A stretch of DNA of 12,490 nucleotides from GWC2-37-8 sp964485555 (GTDB lineage: Bacteria > Patescibacteriota > Minisyncoccia > Moranbacterales > GWC2-37-73), in the NCBI GenBank assembly GCA_964485555.1, contig CAZAJN010000048.1, positions 1-12,490 of the forward strand, read 5' to 3'. Positions 1-5,858 of this stretch are shown here, in pieces. Below the pieces are notes generated by a model. The model worked only from the letters and a program-made list of their open reading frames with translations. It was not told the origin of the DNA and did not search any database. Position numbers and translations under genes: made by a program. Each line of letters opens with the position of its first letter. The stretch's first letter is position 1.

Positions 1-128
1 AAGCTTTACGATATACAAAGAAGTTTCGGTGACTCAAATGAAAAATTCTGAAAATTCGCCAATATATTTCGGTAACCTTTAATTATGATCTATAGCGCCC
101 TTTCGATCAGACACAAATAATGTTCATT

Positions 129-156
129 TTGAAGGCAGTATTTACTGTGCTAAAAT
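129..156 (+). promoter_or_regulatory. Promoter for the membrane-protein gene
   Basis: A -35-like TTGAAG (129-134) lies 16 bases before TAAAAT (151-156). The -10 box is preceded by TGC, giving an extended -10. The predicted RNA start is near 163, about 18 bases before the ATG at 181. No Shine-Dalgarno is visible in that short leader. Confidence 0.55.
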
Positions 157-180
157 TAGACAAAAGATAAATTCAAAAAT

Positions 181-693
181 ATGAACAACCAGGAACATTA
201 CGAACAACCAAACATGGTGTCCAGCAATTCGGGAGAAATCATGCACGCTTGGAGAGCGCCGGAATTTGAAGTTTACGAAAAATCCGCCAGATGGTATTTG
301 ATCGGCGCTATTTTTATTTCAGCAATAATCCTCTATGCCCTTTTCACCAATAGTCCTATCATGGCAGTGACTTTCATCTTGCTCGGCATCGTGGGTTTCA
401 TATACCTGCAAAAAGATCCTCGAGTGGTCAATTTTGCCGTCACTTCGAAAGGCGTTTTGGCCGACAACCAACTCTATGACTATGAAAACATCTATTCCTT
501 CTGGATTTTTTATGAGGAGCCCAACATCAAGGTAATAAGCCTGCACACCAAAGCCTCCATGCTTCCCTATGTGCACATCCCACTACATGAAGAAGATCCT
601 GTGCATATCAGAGAAATTCTGATGACCCACATCCCTGAAATCAAACAGGATCCTAGCCTGATCGATGCACTTGAGAGAGTGCTGCATATTTAG
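181..693 (+). CDS. Small two-helix membrane protein, function unknown
   Basis: A 170-residue protein of unknown function. A polar N-terminus (residues 1-36) contains the segment WRAPEFEVYEKSARWY. Two hydrophobic helices follow at about 37-56 and 58-76, separated only by a short TNSP turn, so both termini should be on the same side of the membrane. The remaining ~90 residues form a soluble domain, with SFWIFYEEP (106-114) and a C-terminal segment rich in Pro, Ile and acidic residues. The layout resembles a small membrane protein I associate with Patescibacteria genomes; this is recognition of pattern, not a database match. The ATG at 181 is supported by the promoter at 129-156. It looks monocistronic: a palindrome at 701-727 follows the stop, and the next gene is a tRNA with its own promoter. 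Confidence 0.85.
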   Translation: MNNQEHYEQPNMVSSNSGEIMHAWRAPEFEVYEKSARWYLIGAIFISAIILYALFTNSPIMAVTFILLGIVGFIYLQKDPRVVNFAVTSKGVLADNQLYDYENIYSFWIFYEEPNIKVISLHTKASMLPYVHIPLHEEDPVHIREILMTHIPEIKQDPSLIDALERVLHI

Positions 694-700
694 ACTAGAA

Positions 701-742
701 TTATGAATCAAGAATCATGATTCATAATTTGTGATTCATGAT
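701..742 (+). repeat. GAATCA/TGATTC palindromic repeat (intergenic copy)
   Basis: TTATGAATC (701-709) and GATTCATAA (719-727) form a perfect 9-base inverted repeat with a 9-base loop. Inside it, positions 712-723 are self-complementary. The word GATTCATGAT follows at 733-742. The same words occur inside recG (2586-2644): a 13-base word at 705-717 recurs at 2604-2616, and GATTCATGAT recurs at 2634-2643. There is no T-run, so a terminator role is possible but not canonical. Confidence 0.6.
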
Positions 743-776
743 CATCTCGCCATTCAGCAATCACTAAAGCAAGGTG

Positions 777-805
777 TTTACTTTTTTTATTGCATATTGT
801 ATACT
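777..805 (+). promoter_or_regulatory. Promoter for tRNA-Arg
   Basis: TTTACT (777-782), a 17-base spacer and TATACT (800-805) give a good sigma-70-type promoter. The predicted RNA start is near 812, about 27 bases before the mature tRNA 5' end at 839. Confidence 0.6.
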
Positions 806-838
806 GACTTTTGTTAGTGGAATATCCAATTTACAAAT

Positions 839-911
839 GTGCTTGTAGCTCAGTGGATAGAGCGTCCGGTTGCGGTCCGAAAGGTCGCAGGTTCGATTCC
901 TGCCAAGCACA
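839..911 (+). tRNA. tRNA-Arg, anticodon GCG
   Basis: A full cloverleaf can be drawn. The acceptor stem is GTGCTTG (839-845) with CAAGCAC (904-910), all seven pairs, and A911 is the discriminator. The D stem is GCTC (848-851) with GAGC (860-863). The anticodon stem is 865-869 with 877-881, and the 7-base loop 870-876 is TTGCGGT. The variable loop is five bases, and the T stem is GCAGG (887-891) with CCTGC (899-903). The anticodon at 872-874 is GCG, reading CGC/CGU as arginine; an A at the position-20 site of the D loop fits arginine identity. One C-A mismatch (866/880) lies in the anticodon stem. No CCA is encoded, so the tail must be added by a nucleotidyltransferase. Confidence 0.9.
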
Positions 912-929
912 CAAAGAAAAGTTCATAAG

Positions 930-1042
930 TTGGCAGGAATCGAACAAGGAAAGGGGTCGGGAAAACGATAGTTGTCCCGCGGTGGAAGATTGAAACCGAA
1001 AGGTTTCAAAGAGCGAAGCGAGTGAGATCCTCCTGCCAAGCA
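930..1042 (+). repeat. Palindromic element repeating the tRNA-Arg 3' half
   Basis: 930-945 is a perfect 16-base reverse complement of tRNA positions 891-906 (T arm and acceptor). 1031-1042 is a 12-base direct copy of tRNA positions 898-909. The 930-938 end also pairs with 1031-1039, closing the element. Inside lie CGGGA (958-962)/TCCCG (975-979) and a perfect 8-pair hairpin, TTGAAACC (990-997)/GGTTTCAA (1002-1009), with a GAAA tetraloop. The words CCGAAAGGT at 877-885 (tRNA) and 996-1004 also match. No reading frame is convincing here. Confidence 0.65.
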
Positions 1043-1054
1043 ATAGCCACGATG

Positions 1055-1107
1055 AAAGAACTTGACTTTTTGTTATATTTAGAGTGTAATAAACAATCAA
1101 GTTCTTT
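1055..1107 (+). promoter_or_regulatory. Strong promoter inside an 11-base inverted repeat
   Basis: TTGACT (1062-1067), a 17-base spacer and TGTAAT (1085-1090) form a near-consensus promoter, with RNA start near 1097. A perfect inverted repeat, AAAGAACTTGA (1055-1065) and TCAAGTTCTTT (1097-1107), brackets it. The left arm overlaps the -35 box and the right arm starts at the predicted RNA start, a placement typical of operators. The promoter serves the small gene at 1114. Confidence 0.6.
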
Positions 1108-1113
1108 TAGGTT

Positions 1114-1392
1114 TTGAAAGTCATTTTCTCAGGGTCTAGCACCCAATTCATAGCAAAAGGAGCACAAGCAATATCCGAAAAAAAGACGTCTGCAAATGTA
1201 CCAATTTTGTGGGAAAAACCAAGATCCATGCCTCAACCCAAGGATACACCTGCAGTTGAAAAGGTGCGGCAACAACTTAAAGCCGCTCAGGATGAACGCT
1301 TTGAAAGATTCAGGTACATAAAAATGAGCAGGAGACAAGAACAAGAGGCAGGCGAAGAAGTCCCCAAAAGAAAACAGCAAAACATGTTCTAA
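1114..1392 (+). CDS. Small hypothetical protein, hydrophilic and charged
   Basis: A 92-residue reading frame I do not recognise. It has no membrane segment. The N-terminus is mixed (KVIFSGSSTQFIAKGAQAIS), the middle contains a Pro-rich stretch (RSMPQPKDTP), and the C-terminal half is strongly charged and probably helical (Lys, Arg, Glu, Gln), ending KRKQQNMF. The start is a TTG at 1114, chosen because a near-consensus promoter places the RNA start near 1097 and a strong terminator follows directly at 1409-1439. Together these make an independent transcription unit. An in-frame ATG at 1228 would leave only 54 residues. No good Shine-Dalgarno precedes either start. The transcription signals support expression better than the protein sequence does; a non-coding transcript remains possible. 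Confidence 0.6.
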   Translation: MKVIFSGSSTQFIAKGAQAISEKKTSANVPILWEKPRSMPQPKDTPAVEKVRQQLKAAQDERFERFRYIKMSRRQEQEAGEEVPKRKQQNMF

Positions 1393-1408
1393 AATTGAAC
1401 GATACATT

Positions 1409-1439
1409 ACCCAGCGTCGCCGTCAGACGCTGGGTTTTT
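1409..1439 (+). terminator. Intrinsic terminator
   Basis: ACCCAGCGTC (1409-1418) pairs perfectly with GACGCTGGGT (1426-1435) around a 7-base loop, followed by TTTTT. It ends the transcript of the small gene 16 bases after its stop and separates it from recG. Confidence 0.92.
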
Positions 1440-1527
1440 CTATTACCAAGCCTGACTACCAACCACCCGCAAGTAAGGCAACTTTTTATCTCCAAAACTA
1501 TCACTAGAAACATCCTTTTTGATTGTA

Positions 1528-1542
1528 TATAATGAAATCATG
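1528..1542 (+). promoter_or_regulatory. recG -10 box adjacent to the ATG (leaderless start)
   Basis: TATAAT at 1528-1533 is a perfect -10 box, and the ATG at 1540 begins six bases after it, where transcription should start. No convincing -35 box lies 16-18 bases upstream and there is no Shine-Dalgarno. If used, the mRNA would be leaderless. Confidence 0.5.
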
Positions 1543-3699
1543 TTCAAACTTGATTCAAAACTTTCTGAAGTTCCCAGAATTGGCAAAAGATATGCTCCGA
1601 TTTTGGAAAAACTCGGCCTCATCACCATTGAGGATCTTTTGAAACATTTCCCTTTTCGCTATGAGGATTATTCTGAGCGAACGCTGATTTCAGATCTTTC
1701 CGCCGGTGAAACCGTGACAGTCATGGGCGAAGTGAGTCAGAGCAAGTTGGTGCGCACCTGGAAAAAAAAGATGATGATCACCGAATGTCACATCAGCGAC
1801 GAGACCGGCACTGTGAGAGCTGTCTGGTTCAATCAACCATATGTCAGCGATTCACTCACCAAAGGAAAAGGCGTGCGTCTTTCCGGAAAAGTCGCCAAAG
1901 ATCTGAAGGGTTTATTTTTTTCAAATCCCGCCTGGGAACTTTCCTCAAGGGAACCAACCAACACCGGCAGACTTGTGCCGGTGTATCCTGAAACAGAAGG
2001 CGTCTCATCACGTTTCATTCGTTGGCAATTGCAAACGCTCATCAAACATGCGGATGAGATGGAAGATTCTATTCCGGAAAATATTCTCAAAGGTCTTCAT
2101 CTGCCGAATCTTAGTCAGGCAATAAAACTCATTCATTTCCCCAAAACGATTCGGGACTGCGAACTGGCACAAAAACGTTTTGCTTTTCAGCAGATGTATC
2201 TTGTCCAAATAGCTTCTCAGCGCGTGAAGATCGCCTGGGACAAGCAGAATGCGGTGACAATCGCATTCAATGAGAATTTCATAAAAAAATTCGTGTCTTC
2301 ACTTCCCTTTTCATTGACCGACGCACAGAGAAAAGCAGCCTTTCAAATTTTCAAAGATTTGGAAAAACCCATGCCAATGAACAGACTTCTCAATGGAGAT
2401 GTAGGAAGTGGAAAAACTGTCGTCGCCGCCATGGCAAGCCTAGCAACCGCCAATGAAGGCTTTCAAGTTGCAATCCTTGCGCCGACTGAAGTTCTGGCAA
2501 GGCAACACCTTGAATCACTGACAAAATTATTTTCCAATCAAGATATATCAATTGGACTTTTGACGAATTCGTATCAAATGGTCGTTCAAGAATCAAGAAT
2601 CAAGAATCAAGAATCACATAATTCAAAATTCATGATTCATGATTCAAAAAATCTTTCTGTTAGCAAAAATTCACAAAAAAAAGAATTAATAGAAAAGCTG
2701 CAACAAGGCGCAATTAACGTGATCATTGGGACGCACGCAATTATTCAAGAAAGTGTTAAATTCAAAAACTTGGCATTGGTCATCGTGGATGAACAACATC
2801 GCTTTGGAGTTGCGCAGCGAGCCTTCTTGCAACAAGGGATTGAAAAAATAAATGATGGACTGCCTGGCAAGATTCCGCATCTTCTTTCCATGACTGCCAC
2901 ACCCATCCCTCGCACGCTGACGCTGGCTTTTTTCGGCAACCTGAATCTGTCAGTTCTCAATGAGATGCCAAAAAACAGGAAGATTATCATCACTGAAATG
3001 GTTGGGGCATCTTCACGTCAAAAAACCTATGACTTCGTGCGCGATGAAATAAAAAGCGGACGCCAAGCTTTCATCATCTTTCCATTGGTGGAAGAATCAA
3101 AAGTCCTGACTGAACTTAAAGCTGCCACCGAGGAACATCAGAAACTTTCTGAGAAAGTTTTTCCTGATCTTAAATTAGGACTTTTGCATGGCAAATTAAA
3201 ATCAACTGAAAAAGAAATTGTGATGGAAGATTTTAAAAACAAAAAATATGACATATTGGTGGCCACTTCCGTTGTTGAAGTCGGCATCGACATCCCAAAT
3301 GCCAGCGTCATCATCATCGAAGACGCTGACCGATTCGGACTCTCTCAACTTCATCAGTTCCGAGGACGCGTGGGCCGTGGCGAGCATCAATCATATTGTT
3401 TTCTTTTCACTTCCAGTGGAACATCCAAAGCCAAAGAAAGGCTCAGAGCCATGGTCAAATATTCCAGCGGTTTCGATATTGCTGAAGAAGATTTCAAATT
3501 GCGTGGTCCTGGAGAATTTTTCGGCACGCGCCAATCAGGCATCCCCGATGAAGCCATGAGGCACATCACCAATGTGAAGCTCATTGAAATCGCCAGTGAC
3601 TATGCCGAACAAACCCTTGCTGACAGTCCCACCCTCAGCAAACATCCCCTGCTACAAAAAGAACTCGAAAAGTTCCAACAAGACATCCATCTTGAATAA
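1540..3699 (+). CDS. recG: ATP-dependent DNA helicase RecG
   Basis: RecG remodels stalled replication forks and branch-migrates Holliday junctions, using ATP. This copy has 719 residues from the ATG at 1540; a TTG at 1519 would add seven, but the TATAAT at 1528-1533 makes it unlikely. An N-terminal region with the OB-fold wedge domain (about residues 1-240) precedes two helicase domains. Visible motifs are GDVGSGKT (Walker A, 286-293), APTEVLARQH (about 314-323), the RecG hallmark DEQHRFG (417-423), MTATPIPRT, ATSVVEVGIDIPNA, and DRFGLSQLHQFRGRVGRG, then the C-terminal RGPGEFFGTRQSG. Residues about 346-380, between LLTNS and KKELIEKL, are extra compared with typical RecG. They are Ser/Asn/Lys-rich and encoded by tandem TCAAGAA and TTCATGA words. 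All catalytic motifs are intact, so the protein should be active. It appears monocistronic. Confidence 0.97.
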   Translation: MFKLDSKLSEVPRIGKRYAPILEKLGLITIEDLLKHFPFRYEDYSERTLISDLSAGETVTVMGEVSQSKLVRTWKKKMMITECHISDETGTVRAVWFNQPYVSDSLTKGKGVRLSGKVAKDLKGLFFSNPAWELSSREPTNTGRLVPVYPETEGVSSRFIRWQLQTLIKHADEMEDSIPENILKGLHLPNLSQAIKLIHFPKTIRDCELAQKRFAFQQMYLVQIASQRVKIAWDKQNAVTIAFNENFIKKFVSSLPFSLTDAQRKAAFQIFKDLEKPMPMNRLLNGDVGSGKTVVAAMASLATANEGFQVAILAPTEVLARQHLESLTKLFSNQDISIGLLTNSYQMVVQESRIKNQESHNSKFMIHDSKNLSVSKNSQKKELIEKLQQGAINVIIGTHAIIQESVKFKNLALVIVDEQHRFGVAQRAFLQQGIEKINDGLPGKIPHLLSMTATPIPRTLTLAFFGNLNLSVLNEMPKNRKIIITEMVGASSRQKTYDFVRDEIKSGRQAFIIFPLVEESKVLTELKAATEEHQKLSEKVFPDLKLGLLHGKLKSTEKEIVMEDFKNKKYDILVATSVVEVGIDIPNASVIIIEDADRFGLSQLHQFRGRVGRGEHQSYCFLFTSSGTSKAKERLRAMVKYSSGFDIAEEDFKLRGPGEFFGTRQSGIPDEAMRHITNVKLIEIASDYAEQTLADSPTLSKHPLLQKELEKFQQDIHLE
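2586..2649 (+). repeat. In-frame repeat tract within recG
   Basis: Four exact tandem TCAAGAA units occupy 2586-2613. Two TTCATGA units follow at 2629-2642, with related TTCAAAA words on either side (2622-2628, 2643-2649). The tract shares a 13-base and a 10-base word with the intergenic palindrome at 701-742. It keeps the recG frame open and encodes a polar segment between helicase motifs I and II. Confidence 0.75.
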
Positions 3700-3739
3700 A
3701 TAGCTTATTTTTGCTAGAATAGTTAGTAGTAAAAGCATG

Positions 3740-3931
3740 ATTGAAGTATCATTTTTTCAAAAAATATCCTCGACACTCTTTTTTGTACCCAAAATTTTCC
3801 CTCCCTCAGCCCCCGCCTCGACTCGCGAAGACGATCGCTCGTAGACGCGAGGCGGGCAATCAATGGAAAATTTTATACAAAACAAAGGCTTTCTCGAAGC
3901 AAAAATATTTTTAAAAAAATAACACTTCAAT
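3740..3931. repeat. 192-base fold-back (MITE-like) element
   Basis: The two halves are imperfect inverted copies. Matching arms from outside in are ATTGAAGT (3740-3747)/ACTTCAAT (3924-3931), TTTTGTA (3781-3787)/TACAAAA (3876-3882), AAAATTTTCC (3791-3800)/GGAAAATTTT (3865-3874) and CCCGCCTCG (3812-3820)/CGAGGCGGG (3848-3856). The GC-rich core 3812-3856 matches 5722-5766 at 41 of 45 positions. It fills the recG-phosphohexomutase gap. There is no coding capacity and I see no clear target-site duplication. It could act as a recG terminator. Confidence 0.75.
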
Positions 3932-3966
3932 ACACTTTTTATTAATTCTTAATTAAAAAAATATTT

Positions 3967-5388
3967 ATGGAAATTAACCCAAGCATGTTTAGAGGATATG
4001 ACCTTCGTGGAATTGTTGGCGCTGATCTTAACTCAGAAATCGTTGAACACATTGGAAGGGCCCATGGAACTTACATGAAAAGGCGTGGGATCATGCAAGC
4101 TGTCGTTGGCAGGGACTGCAGAGCAACAAGTGAAGAATATGCAGATGCCCTCATGCGCGGATACAGCTGGGCTGGCATAGATACAATAGACATTGGGCTA
4201 AATATGGTTGGAACATTCTATTGGTCTCAATATTTTCTAAACATAAAAGGAGGGGCATTTGTTACAGCCTCACACAATCCACCAGAATTTAATGGTTTCA
4301 AATTTGCCATTGATTTTTCTGAAACACTCGTGAGCGACGGAATGCAGGAACTTCGGAGAATGGTACAGGAAGAGGATTATGACAAGAGTGAGACTGCAGG
4401 AAAAATAGAAAAACAAGATGTATCAGAAGAGTATTTCAAAGATGTTAGCAGAAGACTTCCAATATCTAAACCATTCAAGGTTCTAATTGATTCGGGGAAT
4501 ACAACTGCTGGCGCAATTGTGCCGGGGATGCTTCGTCAAATTGGATGTGAGGTTATAGAGAAAAATTGTGTCATAGATCCAACTTTTCCACTTGGAACTC
4601 CTGATCCAACGGAAACAATTGTCGCTGAAAGAGTCCGTAAAGAAGTTTTAGAAGAAGGTGCTGATATCGGATTCACCTATGATGCAGATGGAGATAGAAT
4701 TGGAATTATTGATGAAAAAGGTGGAATCATTTGGAACGATGTCTTAGTTGCAATCTTCGCTTCCGATGTTCTTCGCGGTCATCCAGGTGCTAAAATCATG
4801 TACAACACGCTTTGTTCAAAGGTTGTTGAAGATACAATCAAAGAAAATGGTGGTGAGCCATTCATGTGGCGCACAGGTCATTCCTTTTTGAAAAAGAAAA
4901 ACCAAGAAGTTGGAGCAGCTTTTATCGGAGAACTTTCCGGACATTTCTTTTTCTCTTCTGATTTTTATAATCATGATGATGGGATATATTCAACTTTCCG
5001 ATTACTCCGATATTTAGCAGATACAAACCAAACCCTTTCTGAAACTGTAGCAAAACTTCCAAAATACATCTCGAGTCCCGAAATAAAGCTTGGATGCGCT
5101 GATGATAAAAAAATTGCTCTCATTGAAAAAATAAGCGGGGTTTTGAAAACTGATTTTCCAACTGCTGACGTTATCAGCGATGAGAGAGCTGGAGATGGTG
5201 TAAGACTAAATATGGAAGACTCAATGTTTGTAGTTCGCTATTCTCAAAATGGTCCGTATTTAACGATCAAATTTGAAGCAAAAACACAAGAGAAATACAA
5301 CGAACTTAAAAAATATCTTTATGACTTGTTACACGAGCATGCCGAAGTTGACTGGAATTCTGGCGTAAATACGGAAGCCTTAGGATGA
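3967..5388 (+). CDS. Phosphomannomutase/phosphoglucomutase (alpha-D-phosphohexomutase)
   Basis: A cytoplasmic enzyme that moves phosphate between C1 and C6 of hexose phosphates through a bisphosphate intermediate. It supplies mannose-1-P or glucose-1-P for nucleotide sugars and surface glycans. At 473 residues it has the family's normal length. Diagnostic motifs are in order: RGYDLRG (9-15), the catalytic phosphoserine loop TASHNP with Ser102, the Mg-binding loop DADGDR (239-244), the sugar-binding loop GELSGHFFF (321-329), and a C-terminal phosphate-binding segment RYSQNGPYLTIKFEA. Substrate (mannose, glucose or glucosamine) cannot be told from sequence alone, so I give no symbol; manB or pgm would both be defensible. 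No Shine-Dalgarno precedes the ATG, only an A/T-rich tract. It stops with TGA, and an intrinsic terminator follows, so it is monocistronic. Confidence 0.95.
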   Translation: MEINPSMFRGYDLRGIVGADLNSEIVEHIGRAHGTYMKRRGIMQAVVGRDCRATSEEYADALMRGYSWAGIDTIDIGLNMVGTFYWSQYFLNIKGGAFVTASHNPPEFNGFKFAIDFSETLVSDGMQELRRMVQEEDYDKSETAGKIEKQDVSEEYFKDVSRRLPISKPFKVLIDSGNTTAGAIVPGMLRQIGCEVIEKNCVIDPTFPLGTPDPTETIVAERVRKEVLEEGADIGFTYDADGDRIGIIDEKGGIIWNDVLVAIFASDVLRGHPGAKIMYNTLCSKVVEDTIKENGGEPFMWRTGHSFLKKKNQEVGAAFIGELSGHFFFSSDFYNHDDGIYSTFRLLRYLADTNQTLSETVAKLPKYISSPEIKLGCADDKKIALIEKISGVLKTDFPTADVISDERAGDGVRLNMEDSMFVVRYSQNGPYLTIKFEAKTQEKYNELKKYLYDLLHEHAEVDWNSGVNTEALG

Positions 5389-5404
5389 TCTAGTCGGCAA
5401 AAAT

Positions 5405-5440
5405 AAAAAAGCAACCAGATTAAAAAATGGTTGTTTTTTT
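5405..5440. terminator. Intrinsic terminator of the phosphohexomutase gene
   Basis: CAACCA (5412-5417) pairs with TGGTTG (5428-5433). The stem is extended by A-run 5405-5410 and T-run 5434-5440, so the structure could terminate from both sides. Confidence 0.88.
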
Positions 5441-5609
5441 ATTACGCATTTCTACCCTATTGCATTTCTCCCGCACAATATGAAGTACGTAGGCAAAGCG
5501 CAAGTGATGAGCGTTAAAAAATTTTAAAACGCAGCGCAGCGAAGTGCAAATTTTAGCGAAGAGCGTAGCGCTTGCCACAGTATCTTCATCTGTGCGCAGC
5601 TTTCTTTGT

Positions 5610-5635
5610 AACTTTCTTTCGGGGGAAAGAAAGTT
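5610..5635. repeat. Perfect 11-base hairpin with GGGG loop
   Basis: AACTTTCTTTC (5610-5620) is perfectly complementary to GAAAGAAAGTT (5625-5635), loop GGGG. There is no adjacent T-run, so it is not an obvious terminator. Confidence 0.7.
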
Positions 5636-5710
5636 AATCCAACTATACGTCAAGAATAAACATGCAAAATAAATTTGATTCATAAAAATAAATAGTGTGC
5701 TAAATCCTGG

Positions 5711-5776
5711 ATTCCGGATCACCCGCCTGGACTCGCGAAGACGCTCGCTCGTCGACACGAGGCGGGAATCCGGAAT
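5711..5776. repeat. GC-rich palindromic repeat, second copy
   Basis: ATTCCGGAT (5711-5719)/ATCCGGAAT (5768-5776) enclose CCCGCCT (5722-5728)/AGGCGGG (5760-5766). The core 5722-5766 differs from 3812-3856 at four positions only, while the flanks are unrelated. The shared mobile or amplified unit is therefore the core plus its arms. Confidence 0.75.
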
Positions 5777-5802
5777 AACAATACACTACTAGTAAATATT
5801 TC

Positions 5803-5833
5803 AAAAAAATCCCAGGGATATCCCGGGATTTTT
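5803..5833 (-). terminator. Intrinsic terminator of the trpS-to-FN3 gene cluster
   Basis: Read on the minus strand, the arms 5825-5833 and 5805-5813 (AAAAATCCC/GGGATTTTT) and the inner GGG (5815-5817)/CCC (5822-5824) form a hairpin with an ATAT loop and one bulge. It runs into a seven-base U-tract (5803-5809) and lies 25 bases past the stop at 5859. Confidence 0.85.
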
Positions 5834-5858
5834 AATGACCGATTACTGATAACTTTGC

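Larger units (their letters stand above)
5441..5858. other. Gene-free intergenic region made of palindromes
   Basis: No believable gene is present. A minus-strand frame at 5420-5758 merely runs through the palindromes. Contents are GGCAAAGCGC (5492-5501) facing GCGCTTGCC (5568-5576), the A/T palindrome 5511-5532, the hairpin 5610-5635, the GC-rich palindrome 5711-5776, and the terminator 5803-5833 of the minus-strand operon. It lies between two converging transcription units. Confidence 0.7.

Noticed and set aside
1..82. Possible C-terminal tail of an upstream gene (frames ending at 51 or 82)
   Set aside because: Two frames are equally open over a very short stretch, and neither shows a recognisable protein end.
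811..993. Frame of 60 codons across tRNA-Arg
   Set aside because: It is a translation of the tRNA and the repeat behind it.
2586..2649. CRISPR-like short tandem units
   Set aside because: Units of seven bases have no spacers and lie inside an intact recG frame.
5420..5758. Minus-strand reading frame of 112 codons
   Set aside because: It runs through the terminator and palindromes, has no start signals and no protein-like pattern.
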